DNA of 64,000 nucleotides from Halobacteriovorax sp. HLS (GTDB lineage: Bacteria; Bdellovibrionota; Bacteriovoracia; Bacteriovoracales; Bacteriovoracaceae), in NCBI RefSeq assembly GCF_004006665.1, contig NZ_QOCL01000016.1, forward strand, positions 62,001-126,000. Reading direction: 5' to 3'. Within the stretch, counting starts at the first letter, position 1, and each line of letters starts with the position of its first letter. Both the position numbers and the translations under genes were made by a program. The notes under the pieces were generated by a model that did no database searches, was not told where the DNA came from, and was given only the letters and a program-made list of their open reading frames with translations. This document shows positions 8,368-17,680 of the stretch, piece after piece.

Positions 8368-9492
8368 CTATATGAGAGCTATTTCTATAAAGAGAGATTC
8401 AGCAATATCAGTTAATTTATTCCTATGTAGGCTTCTATCTGTCACTTCGTAGAGGGTTGCATGAGTTCTTTGATAATAACAAAACCGATAGGCTTTTTGG
8501 AAATTTACTTGTCTCGATTCTGTAAGTGTTAAAAAGTGATAATCTTTAAAGACTTCACTTTTTAGACTAAAATTGATCAGTGCTTTCAGGGCCAGGGTTT
8601 TGTCTTTATCTTGTAATTTTGGATGAAAGCTCAATGTTGTTAAGTAGAGTGGCCTTAATGAAGAATTAAGCTCTGGGCAGGAGCTAGGAAATTTAGAAAA
8701 TTTATAAAATAAACTTATTAATTTTGAAAAACTAGATACTTTAATCTTCTTCGCATAATATGGAGACCATAATGCAGACGCAGCAATGATTTCTCGATCC
8801 CTGTTGCGAACAACAATGACATTGTCTCTAAATCCCTTCCAGTTGTCTTTTCTGTACTTAATTTCTTCCTTTGTTATTCCTAAGAAATTTGACCTTTGTG
8901 AATAATCCATGAACTCTATGACTTCTGTAGAGAGTTCTTCCCTTGCAGCTACATATGTACTGTTAAAGAGAATGGAAGGGGCAAGTATATTGATCATAGA
9001 GTATCTAGATAAAGACGAGTATTGGTACGAATTTTTATTATTAATAAGAGTTTTTTTGGCAATGGTATTTTGATCTAAAATTGCGGTGTAGTTTATCTTA
9101 CAGTTTTCGAACTCTTTAATTTGCGAGAATTTTCGTATCAGGTCTGAATAAAATTTTCTCCAGTATACTGTCATCTTTAGTGTAGAGACTCTTAAATCTC
9201 CCAAATAACAAACCTGAGCAGGTTTTCCATCTATATAGGACTCTTTAACGATAAGAGTTCCAACACCTTTAATTGATCCATTTTTATCTTTTAGTAGTAG
9301 GACATAGTATAGAGGTGACACGAGTCGTAGGAATTCAAAGAAATCCGGGGAGCGGTCATACGATATATTACTCTTTTGTTGATTCATTTCAAGTGAATGA
9401 AAAAAACTAAGAATATCTTCGTTGTCTTGTGCGACTGCAATAGATATAGAATCATAATCCTGCAGAAATTCTCTAAAGTAAGTCAAATCCAA
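8368..9492 (-). CDS. GNAT-like acyltransferase, unassigned (two-lobed)
   Basis: The 374-residue protein begins with a GNAT-like lobe: YDRSPDFFEFL, then LLLKDKNGSIKGVGTLIVKE and VCYLGDLRVS, matching the strands that bind acyl-CoA. A second half with VVRNRDREIIAASALWSP looks like a second GNAT-like lobe. The TTG start lies inside the 3' end of the Rieske gene (10-bp overlap), preceded by a GAG-rich weak ribosome site. No transmembrane segment is evident. Some bacterial N-acyltransferases for lipids, including a bacterial ceramide synthase, have this fold, but nothing here fixes the substrate. Confidence 0.55.
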   Translation of the reverse strand: MDLTYFREFLQDYDSISIAVAQDNEDILSFFHSLEMNQQKSNISYDRSPDFFEFLRLVSPLYYVLLLKDKNGSIKGVGTLIVKESYIDGKPAQVCYLGDLRVSTLKMTVYWRKFYSDLIRKFSQIKEFENCKINYTAILDQNTIAKKTLINNKNSYQYSSLSRYSMINILAPSILFNSTYVAAREELSTEVIEFMDYSQRSNFLGITKEEIKYRKDNWKGFRDNVIVVRNRDREIIAASALWSPYYAKKIKVSSFSKLISLFYKFSKFPSSCPELNSSLRPLYLTTLSFHPKLQDKDKTLALKALINFSLKSEVFKDYHFLTLTESRQVNFQKAYRFCYYQRTHATLYEVTDRSLHRNKLTDIAESLFIEIALI

Positions 9493-10529
9493 AACTCTTT
9501 TTTCTTTTGATACGATTGTTCGAAAACTTTTTTCTGGTCATTTACGCCAAGTTTTCTTAAGCGTTCTATTGCAATATGTACTTCATCAGCATCAGTGGAG
9601 CGGAAAGTGTGATCATTGAAGTGTTTTAGATTAGGTCCTTGATTTGCCATGATTTCAACATCCTGTTCAATTACTTTTCTAGTATAGAAATTAATAAAAG
9701 GCTTAAGAATATGACCTCCAAAAACAATCTTATAAGCGATATAGGTATACACTCTTGATTGATAATCACTTACAGGTGTAATTTGGCTATTGATTATGAA
9801 GCCATGGTCATTGCCATACATATAGTCGACTCTTGTGATATTTGGGTAAATAAATTCATCAGTGTGGTGCATTGGCTTTTTGTATGGATTTAGTATCATT
9901 TTCGTAAGAACACCAATTTCATCTTTTTCCTGTTCGTATGTTACAAGTACTCTTGCGTCTTTTACATCAACGGTGAAAGGAACTTTTGTAAAAGATTTAT
10001 TTCGAAACCAATTTTTATGAACATAAACGGTGTGTGGAACATCCATAAAGTTTTCAGCTAGATGTGTGACATTGTTTTCGAAGTCAGTGACCATGAAATA
10101 GTTAATCCAGCCATTTTCAGAAGTTTTAGGAAATCTCCAAGGTGGTGAAGTCGTTGGCGCTTCCTTTCCCATCCATATCCATATGGCTCCATCTTGTTCT
10201 ATGCAGCTGTAGGTTTGATTCTTGTGTATGACTTTATTATCTCTATGTGGGCCCTCTGAAGGAATATCAATAACATTTCCATCTTTATCATAAGTCCAAC
10301 CATGATAAGGGCAACGAATACAATTGTCTTTAATTTGGCCATCAGATAAATTTGTGTACCTATGAAGACATCTATCTGGTTGTGCACTTACGCCTTTATC
10401 AGTTCTGAAAAGTACTATTAGCTCATCATAAATTTTAACTTTAAAAGGCTTTTTTTTGAGCTCTTTTGATAGACAAGCTATATACCAATTTTCTTTAAGC
10501 TGACCATCTTCATGTTTTAGTTTCGACAT
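9483..10529 (-). CDS. Rieske non-haem iron oxygenase
   Basis: This 348-residue protein has the Rieske site Cys54-X-His56 and Cys73-X2-His76 (CLHRYTNLSDG, CPYHGWTYD) and the catalytic iron motif in AENFMDVPHTVYVH near residues 157-170 (N-X2-D-X2-H-X4-H). Both metal sites are complete. The CPYHGWTYD and NFMDVPHT motifs place it with alpha-subunit-like monooxygenases such as the cholesterol 7-desaturase, pheophorbide and vanillate demethylase groups. ATG start lies 13 bp inside the GH3 gene, and its own 3' end overlaps the GNAT-like gene by 10 bp, so the three are one translational unit. No dedicated reductase is adjacent; the ferredoxin at 52851 is far away. Confidence 0.9.
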   Translation of the reverse strand: MSKLKHEDGQLKENWYIACLSKELKKKPFKVKIYDELIVLFRTDKGVSAQPDRCLHRYTNLSDGQIKDNCIRCPYHGWTYDKDGNVIDIPSEGPHRDNKVIHKNQTYSCIEQDGAIWIWMGKEAPTTSPPWRFPKTSENGWINYFMVTDFENNVTHLAENFMDVPHTVYVHKNWFRNKSFTKVPFTVDVKDARVLVTYEQEKDEIGVLTKMILNPYKKPMHHTDEFIYPNITRVDYMYGNDHGFIINSQITPVSDYQSRVYTYIAYKIVFGGHILKPFINFYTRKVIEQDVEIMANQGPNLKHFNDHTFRSTDADEVHIAIERLRKLGVNDQKKVFEQSYQKKKEFWI

Positions 10530-12064
10530 AGGTTTTCCAGATATTCTATTTGATCTATATTTTCTAATAACTTCAAAGGTTCAATTTTAATATTTCCTTT
10601 AATTGAGGATTTACTATCGCATATCTTGTAGTAGATATCTAAAGGATCTGTGCTATGGAGGAGTTGTACTTTTCCAATCTGATTTAGATCACGTGCTAGG
10701 TTGTAGTGATAATACGTTCTAAGAGTACTTTCTACATCTTCTTGTTTCGTAGAGTGATTATCTGTTAATAATATGTAATACGGCTTTTTTGAGTTCTTAA
10801 TTGCAAGAAGAGTTGAGGCATTAAATTTTTTGCATATAATTAAAGCTGACTCTGAATCAATTTTTTCTCCAACCATATCGATAGTATTTTTTCTTCCTAT
10901 AAATTTAAAACATGGAACAGACTCAAGATACCCACTAACCACTAAAATATCTTCGATTTTGTATCGATAAATGCCATTTCCAGTCGTGATAACTGGAGAG
11001 ACTTTCATTCCTTCTTTAAGTCCCCAACTAGGAATTATTTCATTGGTTTTAATACATTCAAATTCATAGAAATGACTTCTGTAAGCAAGAGGGTACTTTC
11101 CATTTATGGGAATGGTTATGACTGCTTCTGTTGCCCAAATTCCCTTTCCTTGAATTGAGCAGTGTTTAAAATACTCTTGTAGTTTATCGGCCCAAATTTT
11201 AGAAGTTGAAGTATCCCAGCAACTGATCAAGGTAAGATTTGGCCAAATTTCTTTCGTGATATTAGCAATATTACCTTCATTAAGATTTAGCAAAAAAGTC
11301 ATATTTCTTTTGGATTCTGGAAACTTTAGCCATTCTAGATCAGTTCTATATGGTTGCCATGACTTATTTTGAAAACACTTGTAAATGGTTTCTTTGTATT
11401 CAATTAACATATTAATTAGATTGATAGCAAAGGTCGGTGACCAAACTGATATGAGACTTAGTTCTTGCGTCGCGATTAATTCTACTAGAGTTGTAAAGAA
11501 ACAGTCTTGGCTTGTTTTGCAGTTTACAACCTTTGGGTTTGGTACCATTACTTTGGACATAAGATGCTTTTTCCAAAATGGTAGTAACTCCTTATCGTCA
11601 GATGTAGTACTTTCTTTTAAATTATCAGGAACCCAAGAAAGGGACCAATAGTGTTTTCCTTTTAAAATTCCTGGGTATAAGTTACCTAGATTATAAATCC
11701 AGGCTGAAGATGCCTGATCAAATTCATTTAGAATTTTGGAATTATATGGAATCCATTTAATCGATTCTGTTGAGCCACTAGTTCCTTGAAACCTTTTTAT
11801 ATCTTCGCATAAAGTAGATGGATTCTTATCTCTCTCTAGCTCAACTAGTTCTTTCCAATCACTATAATTTGTAGGCGGAAATTCTTTTTTGAATTCTTCA
11901 TAGCTATCGTTTGTTAGTTTCTTTTTGCGTGAATTAAGAGTACTTCTGTTTGACTCTAAGATATCCTTCAAGACACGCCTTTGCGTTTCTTCAAGTTGAT
12001 TAGATTCCCTTTCGAATTGAATATAGAGGCTTCTATTTAGAAGCCATATTATTCTTTGTAGCAA
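10517..12064 (-). CDS. GH3-family acyl-amide synthetase
   Basis: The 515-residue protein matches the GH3 branch of the adenylating superfamily. The first ATP motif appears as FQGTSGSTESIKWIPYNS near residues 90-108. Later GNGIYRYKIEDILVVSGY and FIGRKNTIDMVGEKI correspond to the nucleotide-binding and hinge motifs. Plant GH3 proteins adenylate a carboxylic acid and join it to an amino acid; bacterial members sit in uncharacterised lipid or secondary-metabolite loci. Here it would supply an amide (or ester) link to a fatty or polyketide-like acid. The start is TTG, 11 bp after the UnbU/UnbV-like gene; an ATG nearby is out of frame. It overlaps the downstream Rieske gene. Confidence 0.85.
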   Translation of the reverse strand: MLQRIIWLLNRSLYIQFERESNQLEETQRRVLKDILESNRSTLNSRKKKLTNDSYEEFKKEFPPTNYSDWKELVELERDKNPSTLCEDIKRFQGTSGSTESIKWIPYNSKILNEFDQASSAWIYNLGNLYPGILKGKHYWSLSWVPDNLKESTTSDDKELLPFWKKHLMSKVMVPNPKVVNCKTSQDCFFTTLVELIATQELSLISVWSPTFAINLINMLIEYKETIYKCFQNKSWQPYRTDLEWLKFPESKRNMTFLLNLNEGNIANITKEIWPNLTLISCWDTSTSKIWADKLQEYFKHCSIQGKGIWATEAVITIPINGKYPLAYRSHFYEFECIKTNEIIPSWGLKEGMKVSPVITTGNGIYRYKIEDILVVSGYLESVPCFKFIGRKNTIDMVGEKIDSESALIICKKFNASTLLAIKNSKKPYYILLTDNHSTKQEDVESTLRTYYHYNLARDLNQIGKVQLLHSTDPLDIYYKICDSKSSIKGNIKIEPLKLLENIDQIEYLENLCRN

Positions 12065-12074
12065 GTGTTATCCA

Positions 12075-14870
12075 TTATAGTTTTGCAATAGAAATTTTTC
12101 CATTTTGAATTATCTTGTAGTACTTGTTGAGTTGCGTTACTGCAAATGTCTCTGATTCACCGTTACACCATTTGACAGCGACTGAAATAGGAGAGGTTGT
12201 ATCTCCAAGTCCAAAGTGTAGTCTTCTGTCAGATTGTGAAGAGAATCCATTCACAGAAAATACTTCGCGCATCAGGACCTTGTCACCACTTGAAACTGTC
12301 ACTCTTGTGTTTATAGCGTCTCTATTACAAGTTGTTCCGTTACCTTGGAGTTTAAAAGAAATCCAATTCTTTTTCTGAAGTGGTTGGTTACGATATATTG
12401 TTGGTCCTTGAAATTGGTGAGTGATAACTAAGTCCATTGATCCATCATTATTCAAGTCTGTTGCAGATACCCCTCTTGAATTTGTTTCTTTATCCATACC
12501 AATGAGACCTGCTACATCTACAAAGCGAGTTCCCTTCTTTGTACCTTTGTTAATATAGAGTCTATTTTTTTCTTTTCCAAAAATACAATACCCTCTAATA
12601 TCTCCCCATTTGTTGGCCATAGTGTGAATATGTGGAGCAGACCTGGCAATTTTTTCATTAACATACCAATAATCTGGACAGCTTTCTTTTATTTTATCAA
12701 CAGTATCATCTACCATTCCATTTGCTTGTGCCATATCTAGTAGTCCGTCGTTGTTGAAGTCTGCGGCACTTGCACCCCAACCAAATCTGTTCTCGTTGAG
12801 GATTCCAAGCTCAGTTGCTCTGTCTTTAAATTTAGGTGTACCGAATTCATCATTTCCCATATTCATCCAAAGCATCGAACCTTCAGCTTGCATTGCGTGA
12901 TGTACATTAGAAATATGAATATCTTGCTTAAGATTTCCGTCAAAATCTCCTAAAGTAACATTCATTCCTTTATATGTATCAAGACCAATTTCTCCAAATA
13001 TTTTTCCCTTTATGGATTTAAAATATTTTCCGCTCTGGTTTAAGTAAAATTCATCAGGTCCAAAATCATTTGCTATGTATAAATCCGTAAAACCGTCATT
13101 GTTGAAATCACTGGCACCTAAGGCTAGGGACCAGTACGTACCATTAAGGCCCCATTTCTTAGAGTCTTGTTTTATGAACTTCTTGTTTTTTTGAAGGTAA
13201 ATGTCATTTAAACCACCATTGTCAGATTGATGCCAACTGGAGTGCATAAAGTTAAACATTCTCTCATCTTTTGGAAACTCTTTCTCTGGAAGCTTAAAGA
13301 GATTAAGTTGTGTTGGTTGATCATAGTTAGGTAGATTCTTTGGCCAAACATTTCCAATGATTAAATCAAGCTGCCCATCATTGTTAATGTCGAAAAAGAT
13401 AGCACTAATAGAGTTCGTGTAATTTCCAAGACCACTTTTATTTGTAATATCATTAAACTCTACCTTTCCTTTTTCTACTAATTGATTTTCCAATAATAGT
13501 GGAGTTCCAAAAGCATACGTAATAAAGAGGTCTTGATCTCCATCGTTATCAAAGTCAATGAAAATAGCATTGGAAGGAAGGCCATACTTTTCAATTTCAA
13601 TAGTTCTTTGCTCTAAGGCAGGTATTATAACTCTTCTAAACTTAAAGTTTCCTTCGTTAATAAATAATGAGTTTCTGTCGTGATCCGACTTGAGTGGAGC
13701 AGTGAAAAAGAGGTCTACCAGTCCATCATTATTTATATCACCTGAGCCAACTGCGTCCCCAACACTCAACACCCACTTAGCAATATGATGAATTCTCTCA
13801 TCGACGCGAGTTAAAGTATCTCCCATTTGAGGATTAATGCCAGAGTAGTCTTTCGATATTTCTGTCATCTTGAAGGTTATATTCTTTATAACAACTCGCT
13901 CAAATATAATATTCTTATAAATCAAGGCTGCAATGATCCAGATAATCGCTAGAAGTAAAGGTCTGTAATAATACTTAGATTCAATAAAGAATTTAGTGAA
14001 ATACTTTTTTAGGCCATAGTCTTTTGAACTTTTATAATGAACTTTTATTAATTTGTAAGTCTGCAGAGTGAAAGCGGCGTAGAAGAATGTATAGTAACTT
14101 TGTCCGATGTGAAAAATTAAATCTAGTATTGCAATCGTTGCCCCGACCTTTATTTGTCCCTTCTTATCAGCTGGACTTGTTGCGGGATCTGTAATCATGA
14201 AAAACGTAAATAAAAGAAATGCCGGTGAGGTAAGTGTTCCTAAAAAAAGAGTTTCAAAAGGAAGATGATGTTTCATTATCATGCCTCTTAAAAAAGTTTG
14301 AGCAGTAAATACAGTTAGAAATGAAAGAACGAGAGGAGTTCTTTTTACTCCAGGTAGTATAATAAAAACACCTAACATCCCCATAAATATGGACATGGAT
14401 GCTATACCATTCCATTGATAGGCAGGTGAAGAGGTTATAACGTCACCAAAGAATAAGAGTGATAATGTCACTGCAATTTGTGCCGGATTATATATATGCT
14501 TAGAATTAAATGTGAAAATATATTTTGAACCAATTGCAAAAAAAACAGGGATTAATAAAATATAATAATCGTGAGAGTAATTTAATAGAAGGCTTAGTGA
14601 ACAGCTTGTAATTATTCCGGCCAAAGGGAAGAAGAATTTCTTTTTAAAGACATAGCCTAGAAATACTTCAATTATTGCGCATGAAAGTGTTGTGATTAAG
14701 ATTTGCATTGGGGATCTGTTAAAGCCCAATACAGTTACACCAAGTACAAGGTAAGTGATCAGAATAAAAAGAATGATCAGCTTAATCTTATTGCCTCGTG
14801 AGTTTAACCATTTAGTAAAGCTTTCTGATAGAGTTGCCTGTTGAATAGGCTCATTAGCTCTTAATTCCAT
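12075..14870 (-). CDS. fusion of RnfD/NqrB-like membrane domain with FG-GAP/UnbV-ASPIC domain
   Basis: Residues about 1-325 form nine or ten membrane helices with RnfD/NqrB-type motifs: FNSKHIYNPAQIAVTL and ITDPATSPADKKGQ. The S/T-GAT motif that holds covalent FMN in true RnfD/NqrB is not seen at the expected place. Residues about 345-820 are a secreted propeller with Ca-binding FG-GAP repeats: DINNDGLVD, DFDNDGDQD, DINNDGQLD, DFNNDGFTD, DFNNDGLLD, DLNNDGSMD. Residues about 835-920 are an ASPIC/UnbV domain (INTRVTV, RRLHFGLGD). The plan equals UnbU joined to UnbV, two proteins encoded next to each other in enediyne clusters (from memory). AGGAAGGA precedes the ATG. It heads the run of overlapping minus-strand genes. 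A role in membrane electron transfer or export chemistry is inferred. Confidence 0.85.
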   Translation of the reverse strand: MELRANEPIQQATLSESFTKWLNSRGNKIKLIILFILITYLVLGVTVLGFNRSPMQILITTLSCAIIEVFLGYVFKKKFFFPLAGIITSCSLSLLLNYSHDYYILLIPVFFAIGSKYIFTFNSKHIYNPAQIAVTLSLLFFGDVITSSPAYQWNGIASMSIFMGMLGVFIILPGVKRTPLVLSFLTVFTAQTFLRGMIMKHHLPFETLFLGTLTSPAFLLFTFFMITDPATSPADKKGQIKVGATIAILDLIFHIGQSYYTFFYAAFTLQTYKLIKVHYKSSKDYGLKKYFTKFFIESKYYYRPLLLAIIWIIAALIYKNIIFERVVIKNITFKMTEISKDYSGINPQMGDTLTRVDERIHHIAKWVLSVGDAVGSGDINNDGLVDLFFTAPLKSDHDRNSLFINEGNFKFRRVIIPALEQRTIEIEKYGLPSNAIFIDFDNDGDQDLFITYAFGTPLLLENQLVEKGKVEFNDITNKSGLGNYTNSISAIFFDINNDGQLDLIIGNVWPKNLPNYDQPTQLNLFKLPEKEFPKDERMFNFMHSSWHQSDNGGLNDIYLQKNKKFIKQDSKKWGLNGTYWSLALGASDFNNDGFTDLYIANDFGPDEFYLNQSGKYFKSIKGKIFGEIGLDTYKGMNVTLGDFDGNLKQDIHISNVHHAMQAEGSMLWMNMGNDEFGTPKFKDRATELGILNENRFGWGASAADFNNDGLLDMAQANGMVDDTVDKIKESCPDYWYVNEKIARSAPHIHTMANKWGDIRGYCIFGKEKNRLYINKGTKKGTRFVDVAGLIGMDKETNSRGVSATDLNNDGSMDLVITHQFQGPTIYRNQPLQKKNWISFKLQGNGTTCNRDAINTRVTVSSGDKVLMREVFSVNGFSSQSDRRLHFGLGDTTSPISVAVKWCNGESETFAVTQLNKYYKIIQNGKISIAKL

Positions 14871-14919
14871 ATATTCCTTCCTAACCGTTGCGTTATCAAC
14901 TATTCTACTATCTATTAAA

Positions 14920-14949
14920 TTGATTATCCAATAGGAACTTTACTATTAT
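14920..14949 (+). promoter_or_regulatory. possible promoter of the membrane protein at 14968
   Basis: TTGATT (14920-14925) and TATTAT (14944-14949) are 18 bp apart, followed by AAGGAG at 14955-14960 and the ATG. The start site would fall close to the ribosome site, so the leader is very short. Confidence 0.35.
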
Positions 14950-14967
14950 AGAGTAAGGAGAAACTTA

Positions 14968-15567
14968 ATGAATTTAGCAATATTTACAATAATTCCAATT
15001 CTGTTGGTTTTTTTGGCAATTTATTTTAAAAAAAGACAAAATAGTAAGAACACAGTGGGTGGTGAGATTTCCTTACCTAAGAGTTTGTGGCTCTCTTATA
15101 CTATTGGAACCTGGTTTTTTCTTCCTATTTCATTTTTAATTTGGCCTGTAGATTCTGGAATGAAATATGTATATATGTTTCACCTCGTAAGCTTCTGGAT
15201 CAGAGGTGTTCTAGAATTAGTAATGATCTATAAGTGGTTTAACTGGTCTCCAAGATATGGAATTGCTCATGATATATTTCATTTTCTGGGGCTAATAATA
15301 TTATTTAAAATGTTTTGGCCAATTGAAATATCGAGACCAACTTTAATGTCCATGGTGTTTATGTATTCACTTATTATTTCTGTTGGGTTTGAAATAATTT
15401 TCGCATGCTGGTTCTTGAAAATAAGAGGGGAGCAAAAGCATAAGATTTATTTTGCTTCAAATGAGCCAGAGTGGAAGTATGTAAACCTACTCACTTACAT
15501 AGCTGTAATAATTTGCTATGGCCTTCATATTGTTAACGCTTGGTTTGTCCTTGATCTAGCGCTTTAG
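14968..15567 (+). CDS. hypothetical polytopic membrane protein
   Basis: The 199-residue protein has an N-terminal helix (about 3-20) and then about five more membrane segments, rich in aromatic residues. AAGGAG with 7-nt spacing supports the ATG. I do not recognise a family. HDIFHFLG near residue 111 has two histidines in a membrane segment that could face a cofactor, but no known motif applies. It is embedded between minus-strand genes of the lipid locus and overlaps the convergent desaturase by 4 bp, which suggests that it belongs to the same function. Confidence 0.6.
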   Translation: MNLAIFTIIPILLVFLAIYFKKRQNSKNTVGGEISLPKSLWLSYTIGTWFFLPISFLIWPVDSGMKYVYMFHLVSFWIRGVLELVMIYKWFNWSPRYGIAHDIFHFLGLIILFKMFWPIEISRPTLMSMVFMYSLIISVGFEIIFACWFLKIRGEQKHKIYFASNEPEWKYVNLLTYIAVIICYGLHIVNAWFVLDLAL

Positions 15568-16559
15568 CTCTTAAACGGGTCACTATCTATTAGTGACTCA
15601 AAACTCTTGTCTATAGGGTTAGGGGACTGTTCTTTGATCTTTACAAGTCCTCTCCACATTTTTAGATAGATGGACCAGAATGTTGGTCTTTCTTTGTCAA
15701 AATCAACAAATTTTGCAAGATGTTTCCATGGAACATGAGGATGTTGATGGTGAGCTAGGTGATGATGGTAGTTGAGATAAAACCATTGAGTAATTTTAGA
15801 GACTCTAAGGTTCCATGCTCCGTTTCTAATATCTCTTGGAGAGTAAGCATGATCTGCGTACTGTAGTGCCGACCATTGCGTCGCAAACCCTAGGTAGCAA
15901 ATTATCCAACCAACAATTGTTAGATCTAGTAGATAAAAAATTGAAACCTGAAAAATGATTGAAAATAGTACTTCTACTCTCATTTTTCTAATATCACTAG
16001 GCGATTGTTCTTTTAAGTGGCGTAGCATTCCTGCACCACCCATTCTTCCTCTTTGATAATTGTCTTTACCGCTCCATCCACTGTTGAATAAGCTTTTGGG
16101 GTTTATCATAAGCCAAATTGCTCCTACAGGAGGGCTTATCCAGTAAACACCAGTTAGAATAAAATAGAGCATTACAGTTTTTAGAAAGTAGCTGTCTTTT
16201 TCGTGATATGCTTCGAACATTTCATAGTCCGTTCTGTTTTGTCTATGATGGTTTAGGTGGCAACTCTTTTGAAAAGAAAATCCGGTCGGAAATAGTGCCG
16301 CAAATATATTTCCGAAAACATAGTTTACAGTTTTATTCGTATTAAAACTTGAATGAACACTTTCATGTAGGAGTCCAAAAACAGTGTTACCGATAAAACC
16401 GAATGCGATAAAGCATATTATCTTAATATACCAGTGTGTAGTATGAGTGGCTCCCCATAGAAGAGTGAGCACGACGGCAATAGAGATAAGAGCAATAACT
16501 ATATTTAGCTTGTTCGGTATTGATATATCTTTTCCAAGATAAGTAGATTTATAACTCAT
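15564..16559 (-). CDS. membrane fatty acid desaturase-family enzyme
   Basis: This 331-residue paralogue of the enzyme at 485-1480 has the boxes HESVH (65-69), HLNHH (101-105, in HLNHHRQNRTD) and HHHLAHH near 263-269, with SPRDIRNGAWNL preceding the last. AGGAAA stands 6 nt before the ATG. It lies 11 bp downstream of the desaturase at 16571-17557. The near-identical length and motif context to the left-end copy suggest that the two arose by duplication and may act on related substrates at successive positions. Confidence 0.86.
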   Translation of the reverse strand: MSYKSTYLGKDISIPNKLNIVIALISIAVVLTLLWGATHTTHWYIKIICFIAFGFIGNTVFGLLHESVHSSFNTNKTVNYVFGNIFAALFPTGFSFQKSCHLNHHRQNRTDYEMFEAYHEKDSYFLKTVMLYFILTGVYWISPPVGAIWLMINPKSLFNSGWSGKDNYQRGRMGGAGMLRHLKEQSPSDIRKMRVEVLFSIIFQVSIFYLLDLTIVGWIICYLGFATQWSALQYADHAYSPRDIRNGAWNLRVSKITQWFYLNYHHHLAHHQHPHVPWKHLAKFVDFDKERPTFWSIYLKMWRGLVKIKEQSPNPIDKSFESLIDSDPFKS

Positions 16560-16570
16560 GTAGTTTCCTG

Positions 16571-17557
16571 TTAAGCATATTTCTTTTCATAGTTTCTTTG
16601 CTCAATGTTTGAAATATTTTTATTACTTTGTTGAATATACTTTGGACTGTTTGATTTGTACCAATGGTAAAGTTTTTTTAAATGATGTATTCCTACATTG
16701 GGATGTAAGTGATGCATGCAATGATATCCAATACCATGAGGACCAAAGAGGATTCTGTCCAAAAAGCTTAAGTGATGATCAAAGCTACATTCAATAATTG
16801 TGTAAACACTTCTATCGTCAACAATATCATACTCATGCTCAATAAGAAGTCTATATATACAAAGAACTCCTGCGACAGGTAGGGCGATTAGAAATGAGTA
16901 TATAATAATAGTAAATTGAGAAGCAAAAAAGATTAAACCAATTAAAAATAATAATAAATAGCGATCCTCTTTACAACATTTGATAACTTCTTCATTTGTA
17001 TTTAAGTCTTTCATAGATACATCTTGTAAAAAGATTCTGGCATAGCTTGTCCTCATCGTAGGAATATAGTACGCCATAGTACCAATTAAACTTCTTACAT
17101 ACCAAAAAGGAACAAAGAGAGGTCCTTTTTTAAAAGTTAGGATAAATTGCTCGAAACCGCTGCATTTCTTATTATAATTAAAGTAAGGGTCGTTCTCCAT
17201 TAGGGTATTTCTATGATGGCGCAAGTGATGATAGGCCATAGCATTTATTGTCGTACCTATAGGGTACCCTGTGAGAAGTTCAAGTCCCCTTAAAGCAAAG
17301 GACTTTTTTTGAAAATTAATATGTGTAAGATCGTGTACAATGACTCCAAGACCGTGAATTCTTCCTGCAATAATAAGAATCCATAAAGGATAGAAAAAGT
17401 ATGACGTTTGGAGCATTAGCCAAGAGCAACTAAAAATAACTGCCCAATCAAAGAGAGCTAATAGATAAAGAACTTTCATATCAGGTCTTTTTAATAGTTC
17501 TGCAGGAACATCACTACGTTTTTGGGAAATAAGTTCTCTGTTAATATGAAGCTCCAA
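16571..17557 (-). CDS. membrane fatty acid desaturase-family enzyme
   Basis: The 328-residue membrane protein carries HDLTH (75-79), HHLRHH (110-115) and HCMHH in a GYHCMHHLHPN context. This third box form is typical of the acyl-lipid desaturase and hydroxylase group and unlike the HLNHH/HLAHH pair, so it belongs to a separate subfamily. The apparent start is TTG at 17557; no good ribosome site is seen, and an internal ATG 26 codons in is possible. Its C-terminal 25 residues are rich in Asn, Lys and Ser and probably disordered. It is divergent from the PAP2 gene at 17681. Confidence 0.84.
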   Translation of the reverse strand: MELHINRELISQKRSDVPAELLKRPDMKVLYLLALFDWAVIFSCSWLMLQTSYFFYPLWILIIAGRIHGLGVIVHDLTHINFQKKSFALRGLELLTGYPIGTTINAMAYHHLRHHRNTLMENDPYFNYNKKCSGFEQFILTFKKGPLFVPFWYVRSLIGTMAYYIPTMRTSYARIFLQDVSMKDLNTNEEVIKCCKEDRYLLLFLIGLIFFASQFTIIIYSFLIALPVAGVLCIYRLLIEHEYDIVDDRSVYTIIECSFDHHLSFLDRILFGPHGIGYHCMHHLHPNVGIHHLKKLYHWYKSNSPKYIQQSNKNISNIEQRNYEKKYA

Positions 17558-17680
17558 GAAGAATCTGTCTCGAATAATAATACCATTTAAACTTAGTTCG
17601 TTTAAAGAGGGTAGAAAGAACTTTTTTTTTGCAGCTTAATTCTATGCTAGTATTTTAAATAACTAATTTTAGAGAGAAAA

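Noticed and set aside
12075-14870. A normal RnfD subunit of an Rnf complex
   Set aside because: No other rnf genes are adjacent, the covalent flavin motif is not found at the expected place, and the large secreted C-terminal part does not belong to RnfD.
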